DNA of 64,000 nucleotides from Rapana venosa. Taxonomy: Eukaryota > Mollusca > Gastropoda > Neogastropoda > Muricidae. Below are positions 24,466 through 34,515 of the stretch, in pieces. The notes beneath the pieces are model-generated. The model ran no database searches, was not told where the DNA came from, and was given only the letters and a program-made list of their open reading frames with translations. The stretch's first letter is position 1. The number at the start of each line of letters is the position of its first letter. The position numbers were made by a program, and so were the translations under genes. The stretch covers positions 15,000,747-15,064,746 of the forward strand of contig CM054140.1 in the NCBI GenBank assembly GCA_028751875.1. Reading direction: 5' to 3'.

Positions 24466-24468
24466 TTG
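24385..24468 (+). repeat. Orphan L2-like 3' tail with (ATT)n
   Basis: TTGTTGCTTTACAAGATTCA followed by GCGCTATATAAATTCC and a pure (ATT)n run. It equals the 3' end of L2-like copy B and the site at 62150. It is either a severely 5'-truncated LINE or the tail of a SINE that borrows the LINE end. Confidence 0.75.
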
Positions 24469-24469
24469 A

Positions 24470-25200
24470 GGTTAATGGAATAAGCACTCGTGTGGGTTTG
24501 TTTGTTTTTTACATCAAGTCCCCCTGTGTATGCAGTTTTGTAAATTTTGTCATCTGTTCCCACAGGCATATGATGGCCTACTCAACCAAAAAGTGGAACC
24601 CGTTTTAACATGTGCGCAAGATGTTCTGAGTCTCATCGGAAGGACTTCATTTATTTATTTATTTATTTATTTATTTATATATCACTTTAAGTCACGTCAG
24701 ATTTCTCTTCCTGAAATTCAGGCTGCTCTCCCTGGGGAGAGCACATTGATACAGAGCAGCACCACCCATTTTAAAATATTTTTTCTGTCTACAACTGCAT
24801 TTCTTTCCCTATCAGAGTGGCTTTTTTCTACATAATTTTGCCGGGGACAACTCTCATGTTGCCATGGGTTCTTTTAAATAATAATAATAATAATGAATAG
24901 CATTTATATAGCACATTTCTCAAAGCAATGACTCAATGCGCTTTCATACCATGCGCATTTATACACATGCACACACAGCACATAATAACAACAACAACAA
25001 CAACAATGTGCGCTAAATAATTTTTGTGTAACACAGGGGACCTCGGTTTATCGTCTCATCCAAAAGACTAGCGCCCAGACCACCACTCAAGGTCTGGTGG
25101 ATGGGGAAAAATTTTTGGGTCCAAACTGGGGGGCATTGAGTCAGTTCTAATGTTAACTCCAGGGGAAAATATCCTCTTGGAGAGGATTCAAACCCAAGTC
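24470..25200 (-). mobile_element. Composite SINE region with nested insertion
   Basis: From right to left on the minus strand: a tRNA-like head with GGGTTTGAATCC (near 25185), a CCCCTGGAGTTAA segment, the conserved ACCGAGGTCCCC domain, GAGAGTTGTCCCCGGC, an (AAAT)n run at 24650-24680, then a second SINE 3' half (CAGATGACAAAATTTAC near 24550). A foreign segment at about 24878-25006 splits the domain. Confidence 0.65.
24878..25006 (-). mobile_element. Nested L2-type tail insertion
   Basis: Read on the minus strand: (TTG)n, then AAAGCGCATTGAGTCATTGC, ATAGTGCTATATAAATGC-like sequence and (ATT)n. Removing it restores the TTCTTTTA/TGCGCTAAAT continuity seen in the uninterrupted copy at 22290. Confidence 0.6.
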
Positions 25201-25979
25201 AGCAGATCATGAAGTGGTGTGTGTATACATGTTCAAGTGTGTGAGGGGATCTGCATGTCATATTAATGTTTATCTTCATGTACCCCAGTGAGCCTTTTTT
25301 CTTTCTTTTTTTTTTAAGTAATGAAGTCTTGTAAGTCTTGATATGTCTTACCGCTCTGCAATATTTTGGAAAGGCACTGTCGGACACTGAAGAGAAAAAT
25401 GGCCAAAAAAGTTAATTTACAAACAAATGAATTTACAGCTCAGGGCTTCTGCCACTACATCAATCAAGATACATGTGGCACTTGGCAAGAGTGAATTAGA
25501 TATACTTGCAGAACTTAAAGCACTTAGAAAACCTTCTACTCCTTTGAAAGCAAACGTGTTTTGATGGGTAAAGCATTTCACAAGTGGTCAGTTAAGCACA
25601 GAAAATAACAGGGAGAAATGCAAAAATTCCATAAACATAATAAGAAGTTGGTTGCCATGGTCATGGTGAAAGAAGACCATAGAGTTAGCCTGGAAAAAAT
25701 TGCTGACTGAAAAAAAAATGCTGACTGTGATGTTTTTCATTGTCAACCCAGTCTAAGACACTAAGACATAACTGTGGGTACGGGGTATAGGAAGGTATCA
25801 TTCAGATGGGTGTCCTACATGTTTTGATGTTTGAAGATAAGAGGGAGAGGTTGCACTTCTGCAAATGTATGCTTAACACTTTACAAGAATGGTGATGTCA
25901 AGAGGCTGGATGAAATGGTGATAGGTGATGACCTGGGTGTACGTGTATCACTTCAAAGATAACAATTCTCTCCCATGCT

Positions 25980-26180
25980 GAAGTTGGATGTGATGGGCCC
26001 GACTTGTCATGCGCTTAATGACTGTGCAACACATTTTCACTCATATGACAGATAATCTGAAGACGAAGACACCATCACCAAAGTCAGAATGTGGCTACCT
26101 AAATGAGTTGGTGGGGTGGGGAGAGACGGTCACATATGCAAAAATTTCACCTTTTAAGAACCTCAGAGCTTTAGCTGAAC
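25980..26180 (+). repeat. SINE-A 3' part plus dispersed repeat
   Basis: GGGCCCGACTTGTCA and CTCATATGACAGATAAT are shared with 61740-61810. The second half (GTCAGAATGTGGCTACC, CATATGCAAAAATTTCACC, CCTCAGAGCT) is the 3' half of the SINE that is complete at 26291-26620. Confidence 0.6.
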
Positions 26181-26290
26181 AATGAAAACAAAAGAGACAA
26201 GATAGAGAAAGAGATAGAGAGCATATAGGTGTGATTGCATGTGTATATATCAGCAAATAATGAAGAGAATTTTTTTTTAAACCTTTCTCT

Positions 26291-26620
26291 GACAGACGCT
26301 ATAGTGGAGTGGTTAAGACCATTCAACTTCCATCCCAAGGATTTATGAAGTTATGGGTTCAAATCTCGACGACGTCTGGTGAATAAAGGGTGAAGATTTT
26401 TATGATCTCCCAGGTGAACCTCAAGTGCAGAAGATCAAATATGCATGTTAAAGATCCCGTAATTCACCATTCATGTCACTCTGTCAGTGTTCGGTGGGCT
26501 ACAGAAACAAGGACATACCCAGTATACAATCCTGAAGTCAGAATGCGGCTACCTTCATGGTGAGGAAAAACCAATGCATATGCAAAATCTTGGAGCTGTA
26601 CTAGAGAAATACCCCCACCC
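26291..26620 (+). mobile_element. tRNA-derived SINE (SINE-A), full length
   Basis: An A-box-like TAGTGGAGTGG at 26302-26312 and a B-box GGGTTCAAATCTC at 26355-26367 mark an RNA polymerase III head. The body contains CATGTTAAAGATCCCGTAAT, TCGGTGGGCTACAGAAACA, CCTGAAGTCAGAATGCGGCT and a tail with CATATGCAAAATCTTGGAGC. An antiparallel full-length copy is at 39845-40185. Confidence 0.8.
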
Positions 26621-27112
26621 CAAATCAAAATAACCTTTTCTCAATATTTCTTGAGAAAACATTCTTTCATGACATTACAACACACAAATAATGCGTTCTT
26701 TGCAGTTTATTCAAGTTTCTCTGGGTCCCTCACCTCCAGAAGCAGGTGAAGGATATGAAACATAGTCATCAAAAATAATCACAGTGACTCTCTCTCTCTT
26801 CATTTCCAAGACAAACAGGGAAAAAAAGCTCACATGCACATACACAAGTCACAGATTATCATCAAGGAGATTTAAGTTTATGACAGCCAGACACAGTTTT
26901 GAGGGACTGTTTGCGAAAAGCAGCTGACCAGAACATATTCTCATATATTGATCTTGCAATCAAGCTAAGATTGCTACATGACCTAAGTGTGCCAAAATAT
27001 CTAATTGAATACTAGTGATAAAACTAGGGAAAAAGTGTCTCGAGTGAAGAGACCTGTTTTTTTATTTGATAATCACCTATGAACAGGAAATGTTCTCTTG
27101 CCCCTTTCTGAA

Positions 27113-27315
27113 ACCTAAAATAGTTAACTCCCCACAAAAAATATCTACACAAAAATAGGAAGTGTATTGACTCTTTGTTTAACAGTCAAGTCAAGTCAAA
27201 ATTTTATTTCCAGATGGTACATAAAATTTTGACTTGACTTGACTGTTAAACAAAGAGTCAATACACTTCCTATTTTTGTGTAGATATTTTTTGTGGGGAG
27301 TTAACTATTTTAGGT
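27113..27315. repeat. Perfect 95-bp inverted repeat, 13-nt spacer
   Basis: The left arm 27113-27207 and right arm 27221-27315 are exact reverse complements by base-by-base reading. The spacer is TTCCAGATGGTAC. The inner arm sequence (TCAAGTCAA..TTTTATTTCCAG) resembles a dispersed motif also at 63028-63051 and, in part, 58826. It would fold into one long hairpin. It could be a real foldback element, a template-switch product, or a library/assembly foldback. Confidence 0.95.
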
Positions 27316-29330
27316 ATGAAGGATGGACATTAAATTTTGGAAGGGAGAATTTCCAAATGAAAATTACCTTGTGTCAAATGCTATTTAAAAAAAGAATTCA
27401 AAAACATTACTGATTCTTTTGTTTTGCTTCTTGATTTGGGAGGTCCTATTAAAAAATTATTATAAAAAAAAAAAATTGGGGGGGGTTAAAAGAGGGGGGT
27501 GGAAGGGAAAGGAAAATGGAAAGAACAACAAACCATAAAACAAAAAAGAAACTGTCCTAACATGTGCATCCATAAGCTAAAATAAAATGAAAACCGATTT
27601 CTCATCAATGAAAAAGACACACAAACACTGAATCTGAACATGCCCCTCATCTATACAGCTAAGAGAAAACAGTTGAAACATGGAGTTTAGACTTTCTCTT
27701 TTAACAGATACCAATGGGATACCAGATGCAGATAATGACAGTAATATCTATCTGTTAAAGCGGGAAATAATGCTTTGTCTATTGAGGCGAATGTCTATTC
27801 AAACAACAATATTGTTTCCAATATTTATGCTTGGCAAGTATACTTTCCATATTAAACACAAATCCCTCAAAACAGATCCACTGTACAAATAATACAATCA
27901 TTTACGTAGTATAGCATTACTGATGATTATTACTCGGTTTTCAAGTTTCTTCCACCACATGTTTAAATACAAAATCAATCCACACAATAAATTCCCCCCA
28001 CCCCACAAAAAAGCAAAGACAAATACACAATACAGACACACACATTACAAATATCACTCTAATATTACTCTCATGTTCACATTGCACAATGTTACCCCCA
28101 AAAGTGAAAACTACCTTACATTCTTAGCCAATTTTGCAAGGGGCAACGAAGAATTCTGTCCAGAAATGTAAGCCTATGATCTCTCTCCACAATCAAATGC
28201 ATGGAACAAATAGGGAAAAAAGCAAATACAACAATAATACTGTCAATTTATGTGGCATAATAACCTATTGACTACTTTTAGGGGGGCAAAGTTGTTTCCC
28301 CTCTCCAAAACTTTTGACAATACCTGTAAAATTATTTCTGTAGGTAATGTAATTGATACAAGCTAACAGAATTTCTATCAGACTACTAAATGCTTGTTCA
28401 CAACCTGAAGAAGAAAATGTGTGCAAATGGGAATGAAAGGAGGGAATACAAATGCTGAATTGGCTAAGTATACTATGAGCATACTCACTAAACATGAAAA
28501 TAATCAAGCGCCACAGATTCGTTCGCTCATTTGTACCAATATCCATGTTTCAGCTGTGAGATAAATTCATCATATAATAATCTCCTGACGTCATATCTCG
28601 TTGCGGTTATTTGAATTTATGGGTCAACAGACATCAAGCAATACATGACTTAAAAATTTAACCAGCAGCATTATCTTCATTATATGGACATGGATTCTAA
28701 GATATGTGGAAACACAACATAACACATAGCCATTTTTTATTTCAGTTTTTTTTGGTTTTTTTTTGGGGGGGGGGGCATAAAGCTTTTAATTTTCACAGAC
28801 AAGAAGGCACACACCCGTACTCATCATATTAATTGACAAACCACCCACCCCAGCCCCAAAAACTTTTTTGTTTTTGTTTTGTTTTGGGGGTGGGTTTTTT
28901 CTTGTGCTTGAAGGAAGTTGAAGATAGTGAGGGATGGATAAAGTATGAAAGGTTTACAATACTAACAACATATTTTGAAGAAAACACCCCCAAAAAATTG
29001 TTTTCTAAAATAAAATAAACAACTGTGTCAATTCTTATTGCAGATCCCAACAAACATTTCAAAAGTCAATTACAAAAAATTATGCATAATTACTAAGTTA
29101 CCTGTAACAGCTACATAAAGTGAAGCCAAGATAAATTGGAGCTTGCTTGTGTTCAAGCAAGTTAGCACATTGAATTCATAAGCTTTTGTATGAGCAGGGG
29201 AGGGCAGCGGGAAGGGGGGGGGGGGGGGAGAGAGATATACAGACAGATATACAGACAGAGACACAGAGAGAGTCGGGAGTGAGGGGCAAGGGAGATACAG
29301 AGCTCAGGTAGAAAAGGAAGGGCTACCTTT
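27316..29330. other. No gene seen
   Basis: AT-rich DNA with short poly-A/poly-G tracts (27468-27486, 28749-28775, 29213-29229). Frames here are short and lack motifs. Confidence 0.5.
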
Positions 29331-29334
29331 TATT

Positions 29335-29560
29335 ACTTTAAACTGTGTTCCATATTTTAATAGAATAGAGTATGAATTTCATTGATATTTCTCTTATCAT
29401 AATGTTATACCAATCGATGTCATAAAAATGTGTGCGCATGTAATTATTTTAGACTGTGTTCACTATCTCAATAGGACAGAGCATTAATTTAACTGATATT
29501 TGTCTTATACACCATGTTGTAACAATTTTGGCTTATGTCATAAAAATGCATGCGTGTGAA
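29335..29560 (+). repeat. Diverged ~113-bp tandem duplication
   Basis: Unit 1 (about 29335-29446) and unit 2 (about 29447-29560) share in order: TTTA-ACTGTGTTC, CAATAG/TAATAG, TGATATTT, ATGTTGTA/ATGTTATA and TATGTCATAAAAATG followed by a CATGCGTG-like end. Confidence 0.65.
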
Positions 29561-29619
29561 TGTTTCTAATGTGTGTGTGTGTGTGTGCGCACGTGCGTGC
29601 GGCTGTGTGCGGAAGCATG

Positions 29620-29880
29620 GGTTTACTGGTGTGCACATGAGCATTAGTGATTTTACTTGGGTGAGTTTATGACTGGCTGAGGCATTGCTGATTTGTGGAA
29701 GTTTTTTATCTTATGACGGATGTGTGCTGATGTTTGGATAGTGTGTGGTGATTTTTTTTTGTTAGGGGGGGCGATATTTGTTTACATGTTTATTGTTTTT
29801 ATGTGTGACTCGTGACCCGCCAGAATTTCTCTGTCTCTGAAATATTAAAAGTTTTTGAATTTGAATTTGACAGCACATCC
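29620..29880 (+). repeat. Possible LINE 3' end
   Basis: Ends with CTCTGAAATATTAAAAG then TTTTTGAATTTGAATTTGA, a short-repeat tail typical of non-LTR elements. No coding remnant precedes it, so this is tentative. Confidence 0.35.
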
Positions 29881-30298
29881 TGAACATTCCTGCACCTATC
29901 TACTTCAAAAAGTGCAAAGTTTTAGATCAAACATGCCTGTGTGTATGAGCGTCGCTCTTTATTTTACTCCTTGATCTTCAAACCAAACACCGATTTTTGT
30001 TATGCCCATTAGTACACATGTGGTTATTTCAAAGCTAAGAGGACTTTCATCATTTCACAGTTCTGAGTTTTATTTTTGTTGTGTTTTTTACTGTTAAAAA
30101 AAAAAAATTTTAAGGGTTTTTTTCCCTTTTTTCCCCCCAGTTCTGATAGCAGCATTTACTTGCACAAAAAAGAAAACTGTGTTTAGGTATGAATCAAACA
30201 AGACTATTCTGTATAAAGGGAAAATGATATTTTAATGTTTTTTTAAATATAAAAAGGCTGCCTTTTGTTTGCTCAAGAATTTGTACATGAAAGCATGA

Positions 30299-30373
<75 letters not shown>
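30299..30373 (+). repeat. (GT)n microsatellite
   Basis: About 75 bp, with a single GG interruption near 30328. Confidence 0.95.
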
Positions 30374-30375
<2 letters not shown>

Positions 30376-30622
30376 TCAAGTACTGTGAGTGCATGAAAGT
30401 GAGTGAAAGAGACAGAGAGTATGTCTGTGACTATGTGTGCACACGCATGAATGGGCATGCATACAAACACATAAATAAGTGTGCATATATGTAAGAGTTC
30501 CTATCTTGTGTAGTGTGTGACTAATTGTATGCATATATTTTTATGCATGAGAGCATTTTCTTTTTGGTGTGACTGATGTCAAGCAGCATCATACGTTTTT
30601 CCATCTACAATTTTCTCTTGCT

Positions 30623-30634
30623 TAAAAGGCAATC
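30623..30634. repeat. Target-site duplication (left) of LINE 30635-31444
   Basis: TAAAAGGCAATC, repeated exactly after the 3' tail. Confidence 0.88.
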
Positions 30635-31444
30635 CCTGTTCTCAACACTAGACGACCTTGACTTTGCGGATGACCTGGCGCTGCTGTCCCACACACACCA
30701 ACATATCCAGGAGAAGACCAGCAGACTCCAAACATTCGGACAGCAAGTGGGGCTTCGTATTAGCACCAAGAAAACGGAGACAATGTCGCTCAATGTGAAC
30801 ACACCAGCCCCTGTGAAAGTGAATGGAACTGACCTGCGCCAGACAGACAAGTTCACATACCTTGGCAGCATCATCAAACCAGAGGGCGGCACAAAAGAAG
30901 ACATCCACAACAGACTGGGCAAGGCCAGGAATGTGTTTAGGGAGATGAACAATATCTGGAGATCAACTCAGTACAGCACCAACACCAAGCTGAAGCTATA
31001 CCAGAGCTGTGTTGTGTCTACGCTCCTGAGTACTGGAGGATGACGGAAGTGGATCTTACCAAACTTCAATCCTTCCACACCATATGCCTGCGAAGAATTC
31101 TCTGGATTTTTTGGCCAGAGAAGATCTCCAATGAAGACCTACAATGGAGATACAGGCAAGAAGACATGGGAACCATCATCACCAGACGACGGTGGAAGTG
31201 GATTGGGCACATCCTCCGAAGAGACCCACAGTCAATCACAAGAACAGCATTGCACTGGACCCCAGAAGGAAGGAGAAAGAAAGGAAGACCAAAAGCAACG
31301 TGGAGAAGAACTGTAGAAAGTGAGATGAAGGCCATGCAGCACTCTTGGGGATCAGTGACTAGGTTGGCCCAGAATAGGCAGGAGTGGAAGCGCTTTGTTG
31401 CTGCCCTACACACCGCTGGGTGTAATGGCTAATGATGATGATGA
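30635..31444 (+). mobile_element. RTE-like LINE, 5'-truncated
   Basis: Same family as 351-3035. It begins inside the RT just before [12 protein letters not shown] (the catalytic FADD motif that the other copy lacks), then FTYLGSII, and a C-terminal region WIGHILRR, KGRPKATWRR, FVAALHTAGCNG. It ends with (ATG)n. A 10-nt deletion near 31027, between two CTG triplets, shifts the frame. A 12-bp target-site duplication flanks it. The 3' 430 bp are very similar to the minus-strand copy, so the family moved fairly recently. Confidence 0.88.
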
Positions 31445-31456
31445 TAAAAGGCAATC
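31445..31456. repeat. Target-site duplication (right) of LINE 30635-31444
   Basis: Exact second copy of TAAAAGGCAATC. Confidence 0.88.
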
Positions 31457-32485
31457 AGAATCTTCATACTGAACACAGATTCCAAGGAAGCATTAAACTA
31501 CATAGGAAATGTGCATAGCAAATCACCAAAACATAACACCTAATCAATATAATTCACCAACTTGAAAAACTTCATTATTGTTTATAGCCCTACCAACCAC
31601 AAAACTAAGCACATAAATGAATGTATGAGACTACCTTACAATGACAAAAACCAACAAAACAAAGCTTGTATATGTAATTCTGCAAACATTCTTCTCTGAA
31701 GGAAAAAGTTACATTTAAAACTATATAGAAATGATAATGAACAAATATGACAGTGATTTCCATATCCAATGCTCATGGAGCATTCTTGGATTTTTCATGA
31801 GACATCGATAAAATCATCATCATACCTCATGACAAGGGTATGATAATAACCAAGTAATACTACAACTGCACAAATTTCTCTGTACAGAACGCTTGAATTC
31901 ACATGAAAGTGTATATGCAAGCATAGATGTGGCTACTGTTCTTTAGTTATGCTAGTATTAATCATTAAAAAAAAATGTGTATCATGCATATTTTGACTGA
32001 GAAAGGTAATTAACAGTTTTGGGTCAATATTTTAATAGCCACAATAACTTCTGTACAACATAGGTAGAAGTAGAGGTTGGGGTTCTAGGGGTTTATTGTT
32101 CGTTTCTTTTTGGGGGGGTTTGGCCAATGAAGAGAGGCGTGTGAAGCACTCACTTTAAAATTAAAAAAAAGAGAAAAAAAAAGAGGGGAAAATAACCCCC
32201 CAAAAGATGGTGCTCTGTGACCTGCATGCAACTGAGGCCACACACAAAAAACCAACCCTAAAAACATAGGTAGAACTGCAAAAACAACCCTTTTCGTAAA
32301 ATAATTTTCTTACCTAACATCCTCACCATTATCCCCACCTTTGAGTTCAAGATGACCGGTGTACAATAACAAACAGGTGTGAAATTTGAGGTATTCTAAG
32401 CAGACTTGAGACCAAGGACTGTGAAATGAAAATACTGATTTTTTGGGGGTGGGGTGGAGTGGGATGTGTGTGTGTTGGGGAAAGG
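31457..32485. other. No gene seen
   Basis: AT-rich flank downstream of PAIP1 on its strand. It could hold distal 3' UTR, but nothing in the sequence shows that. Confidence 0.45.
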
Positions 32486-32486
32486 T

Positions 32487-32487
<1 letters not shown>

Positions 32488-32529
<42 letters not shown>
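32488..32529. repeat. Poly-G tract (about 42 bp)
   Basis: An uninterrupted G run next to a GT/GGGG-rich stretch. Quadruplex-prone, and its assembled length is unreliable. Confidence 0.95.
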
Positions 32530-32530
<1 letters not shown>

Positions 32531-33845
32531 GGAGGTACTAGTAGTTTTGGGCATTTTAAAATTCTGAAACACAAACCAAGATCCACTGAACATCTAACTA
32601 TAGTCTGGAACAAATGATGAATAAAATTTAATTTGAATCACCGAGTGCAATGAATAAAAGAAGTTTGATTCACAGAGTACAGGCAGAATAATCTCCACAT
32701 CTACAGGAACTATCGCAGCACTGAAATTATGAATGAACGAGAAAAACTCATGCCTACGATAATTTACAATGAAAATGTTGACCACATTTACCTGAGAATG
32801 ACTTGTTTCAAAAGCTGCTTTCTCTTAATTTTTTTTTTTTTTTTTTTTACACCACCACACACAGACACACTCCCATCAACAGGAAACACACCATCTCATA
32901 CAGATATTCTTCATACACACATGAACTACATAGCCCATCCCTTTTTTTTTATCTCCCTCGTCTCCACCTAGATCTTTGCCACTGGTATCAAAATGATCTT
33001 GAAGATGAGTGAGGAACAAACTAGTGCTTGTTCTGGGCCTAGTTAGTTATTCTCCAAAGGGTCAATCACACATCCCAGTCAGATCAGCTGTTCTGAATAC
33101 AGAATCCATTTCTTGATATTTGCCCACATAACATCACAATAGCAATTTGGAGAGAAAAGCATCTACCTCTACATTCATGGAAGCATGGATATGCAATATG
33201 AAAGTTTGCAGTACACTAGCAACAAGTGGAAATTTGCAGTGAGAAATCTTTAGCATGAACTGAGTTTTGTGTGTGCATAAATACATGTATCTTTATAGGA
33301 ATGTTCAAGTGCATGCACATATAGATGTGCAGGTAAACTTGTATGTGTTTAGAAAGAGAAAGCAAGATGCAGCTCCTGTTGTTAAAATTGTCAAAACAGT
33401 GTCAAAAACCTGGAGATCAACAGCTGGATAAAAGCTGGCTCTCTTCCAATGCATGCAGAAAGCAACCCCAAATCATCAGAAACAAGGAAGCCAGCTTTTG
33501 ACATGTCCATTTCCATTTGATTGTTCCCCACACGGTTCTGTGTTCAAACTATTAGGCATTCTTTTACAAACCTGATTTGCTGTAGTCAAGACCAACTTCA
33601 CTTTCACATCTACATTCACCCAGATAAAGAGAAGTTCAAGCAGCAACAACCTAAAAAAAAAAAAAAATCTGTTCCATCACTCATTTCCTCACTTTCTTTA
33701 CCAGTCTGATATGACGAAGAAAACAAAAATACATACTGAAGTCCATGAACTCAAGAAAATAATACACACCTTCATACATACCTAGAAATAAAACAATAAA
33801 TAAATAAAATAAAATAAATAAATACATAAAGTGACAAAAATGTGG
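32530..33845. other. No gene seen
   Basis: AT-rich DNA with poly-T at 32830-32849. No exon, repeat family or RNA gene was recognised. Confidence 0.45.
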
Positions 33846-33849
33846 GTTG

Positions 33850-34230
33850 GGGTTGGATCCCCATTGGTGCCCGAAACTTTCCCCCCATTTCCTAGACCAT
33901 GAGTGCTGGTCTGGATGCTAGTCTTTTGAATGAGACGACAAACTGAACTTTTGTATGCAACACACAATCAGAACACATAAAAGAACCCATGGCAATAAGA
34001 GAGTTGTACCTGGGAAAATTCTGTAGAAAAAAAAAAAGCCACTCTGATAGAGAAACAAATACACATGCAGACAGGAAAAGAAAAAACAACAATGGGTGGC
34101 CATGCTCTGTGGCAAGACACTCTCCCCGGGAAGAGCAGCCCAAATTTCATGCAGAGAAATCTGCACGAGGTATACAAATACAAAAACAAAAACGATACAA
34201 ATACAAAAAGACATAAAGAAGACCTGCAAG
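33850..34230 (+). mobile_element. SINE with conserved central domain, plus-strand copy
   Basis: Same family as 22110-22500 but in the other orientation: GCTAGTCTTTTGAATGAGAC, AAAAGAACCCATGGCAATAA, GAGAGTTGTACCTGGGAAAA, GCCACTCTGATAG, then a 3' part with CTCCCCGGGAAGAGCAGCCC and AGAAATCTGCACGAGG and an A-rich tail. It lies 180 bp downstream of the PAIP1 stop, inverted relative to the gene. Confidence 0.72.
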
Positions 34231-34406
34231 CTCATCCTCAAGTCTGGAACGCTAACAAACACATGTGGATCGATTCGAAGTCCAATAGGGAAAAATGTAC
34301 ATGGCAGTTATTGATCGTGTTTTGTGACAGCATTTTGTCTGCCCAGCAAAACTGTAATGCATCACAAACAGTGGGATCCGTCAAGTCTCTCTATGCTTGT
34401 CTTCTA

Positions 34407-34515
34407 TCATCGTCTTCCCGATTGGCTCCTACGTTGAGAATCCAAGAACTCTTCATAGGCCTTCTCCATCTCGTCATTGAGGCCATCATCCTCAATGTAA
34501 TGGTTGTAAGCAGGG
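34407..34515 (-). CDS. PAIP1: PAIP1 exon 12, C-terminal acidic motif and stop
   Basis: Residues 514-549 and TGA. YPAYNHYIEDDGLNDEMEKAYEEF followed by a basic tail resembles the acidic PAM1-type PABP-binding C-terminus of the family. TGA is followed at once by a second in-frame stop (TAG). A SINE lies just downstream in the likely 3' UTR or flank; I did not fix the poly(A) site. Confidence 0.92.

Noticed and set aside
32347..32617. Poly-Pro and poly-Gly frames
   Set aside because: Products of the G42 tract, not protein-coding evidence.
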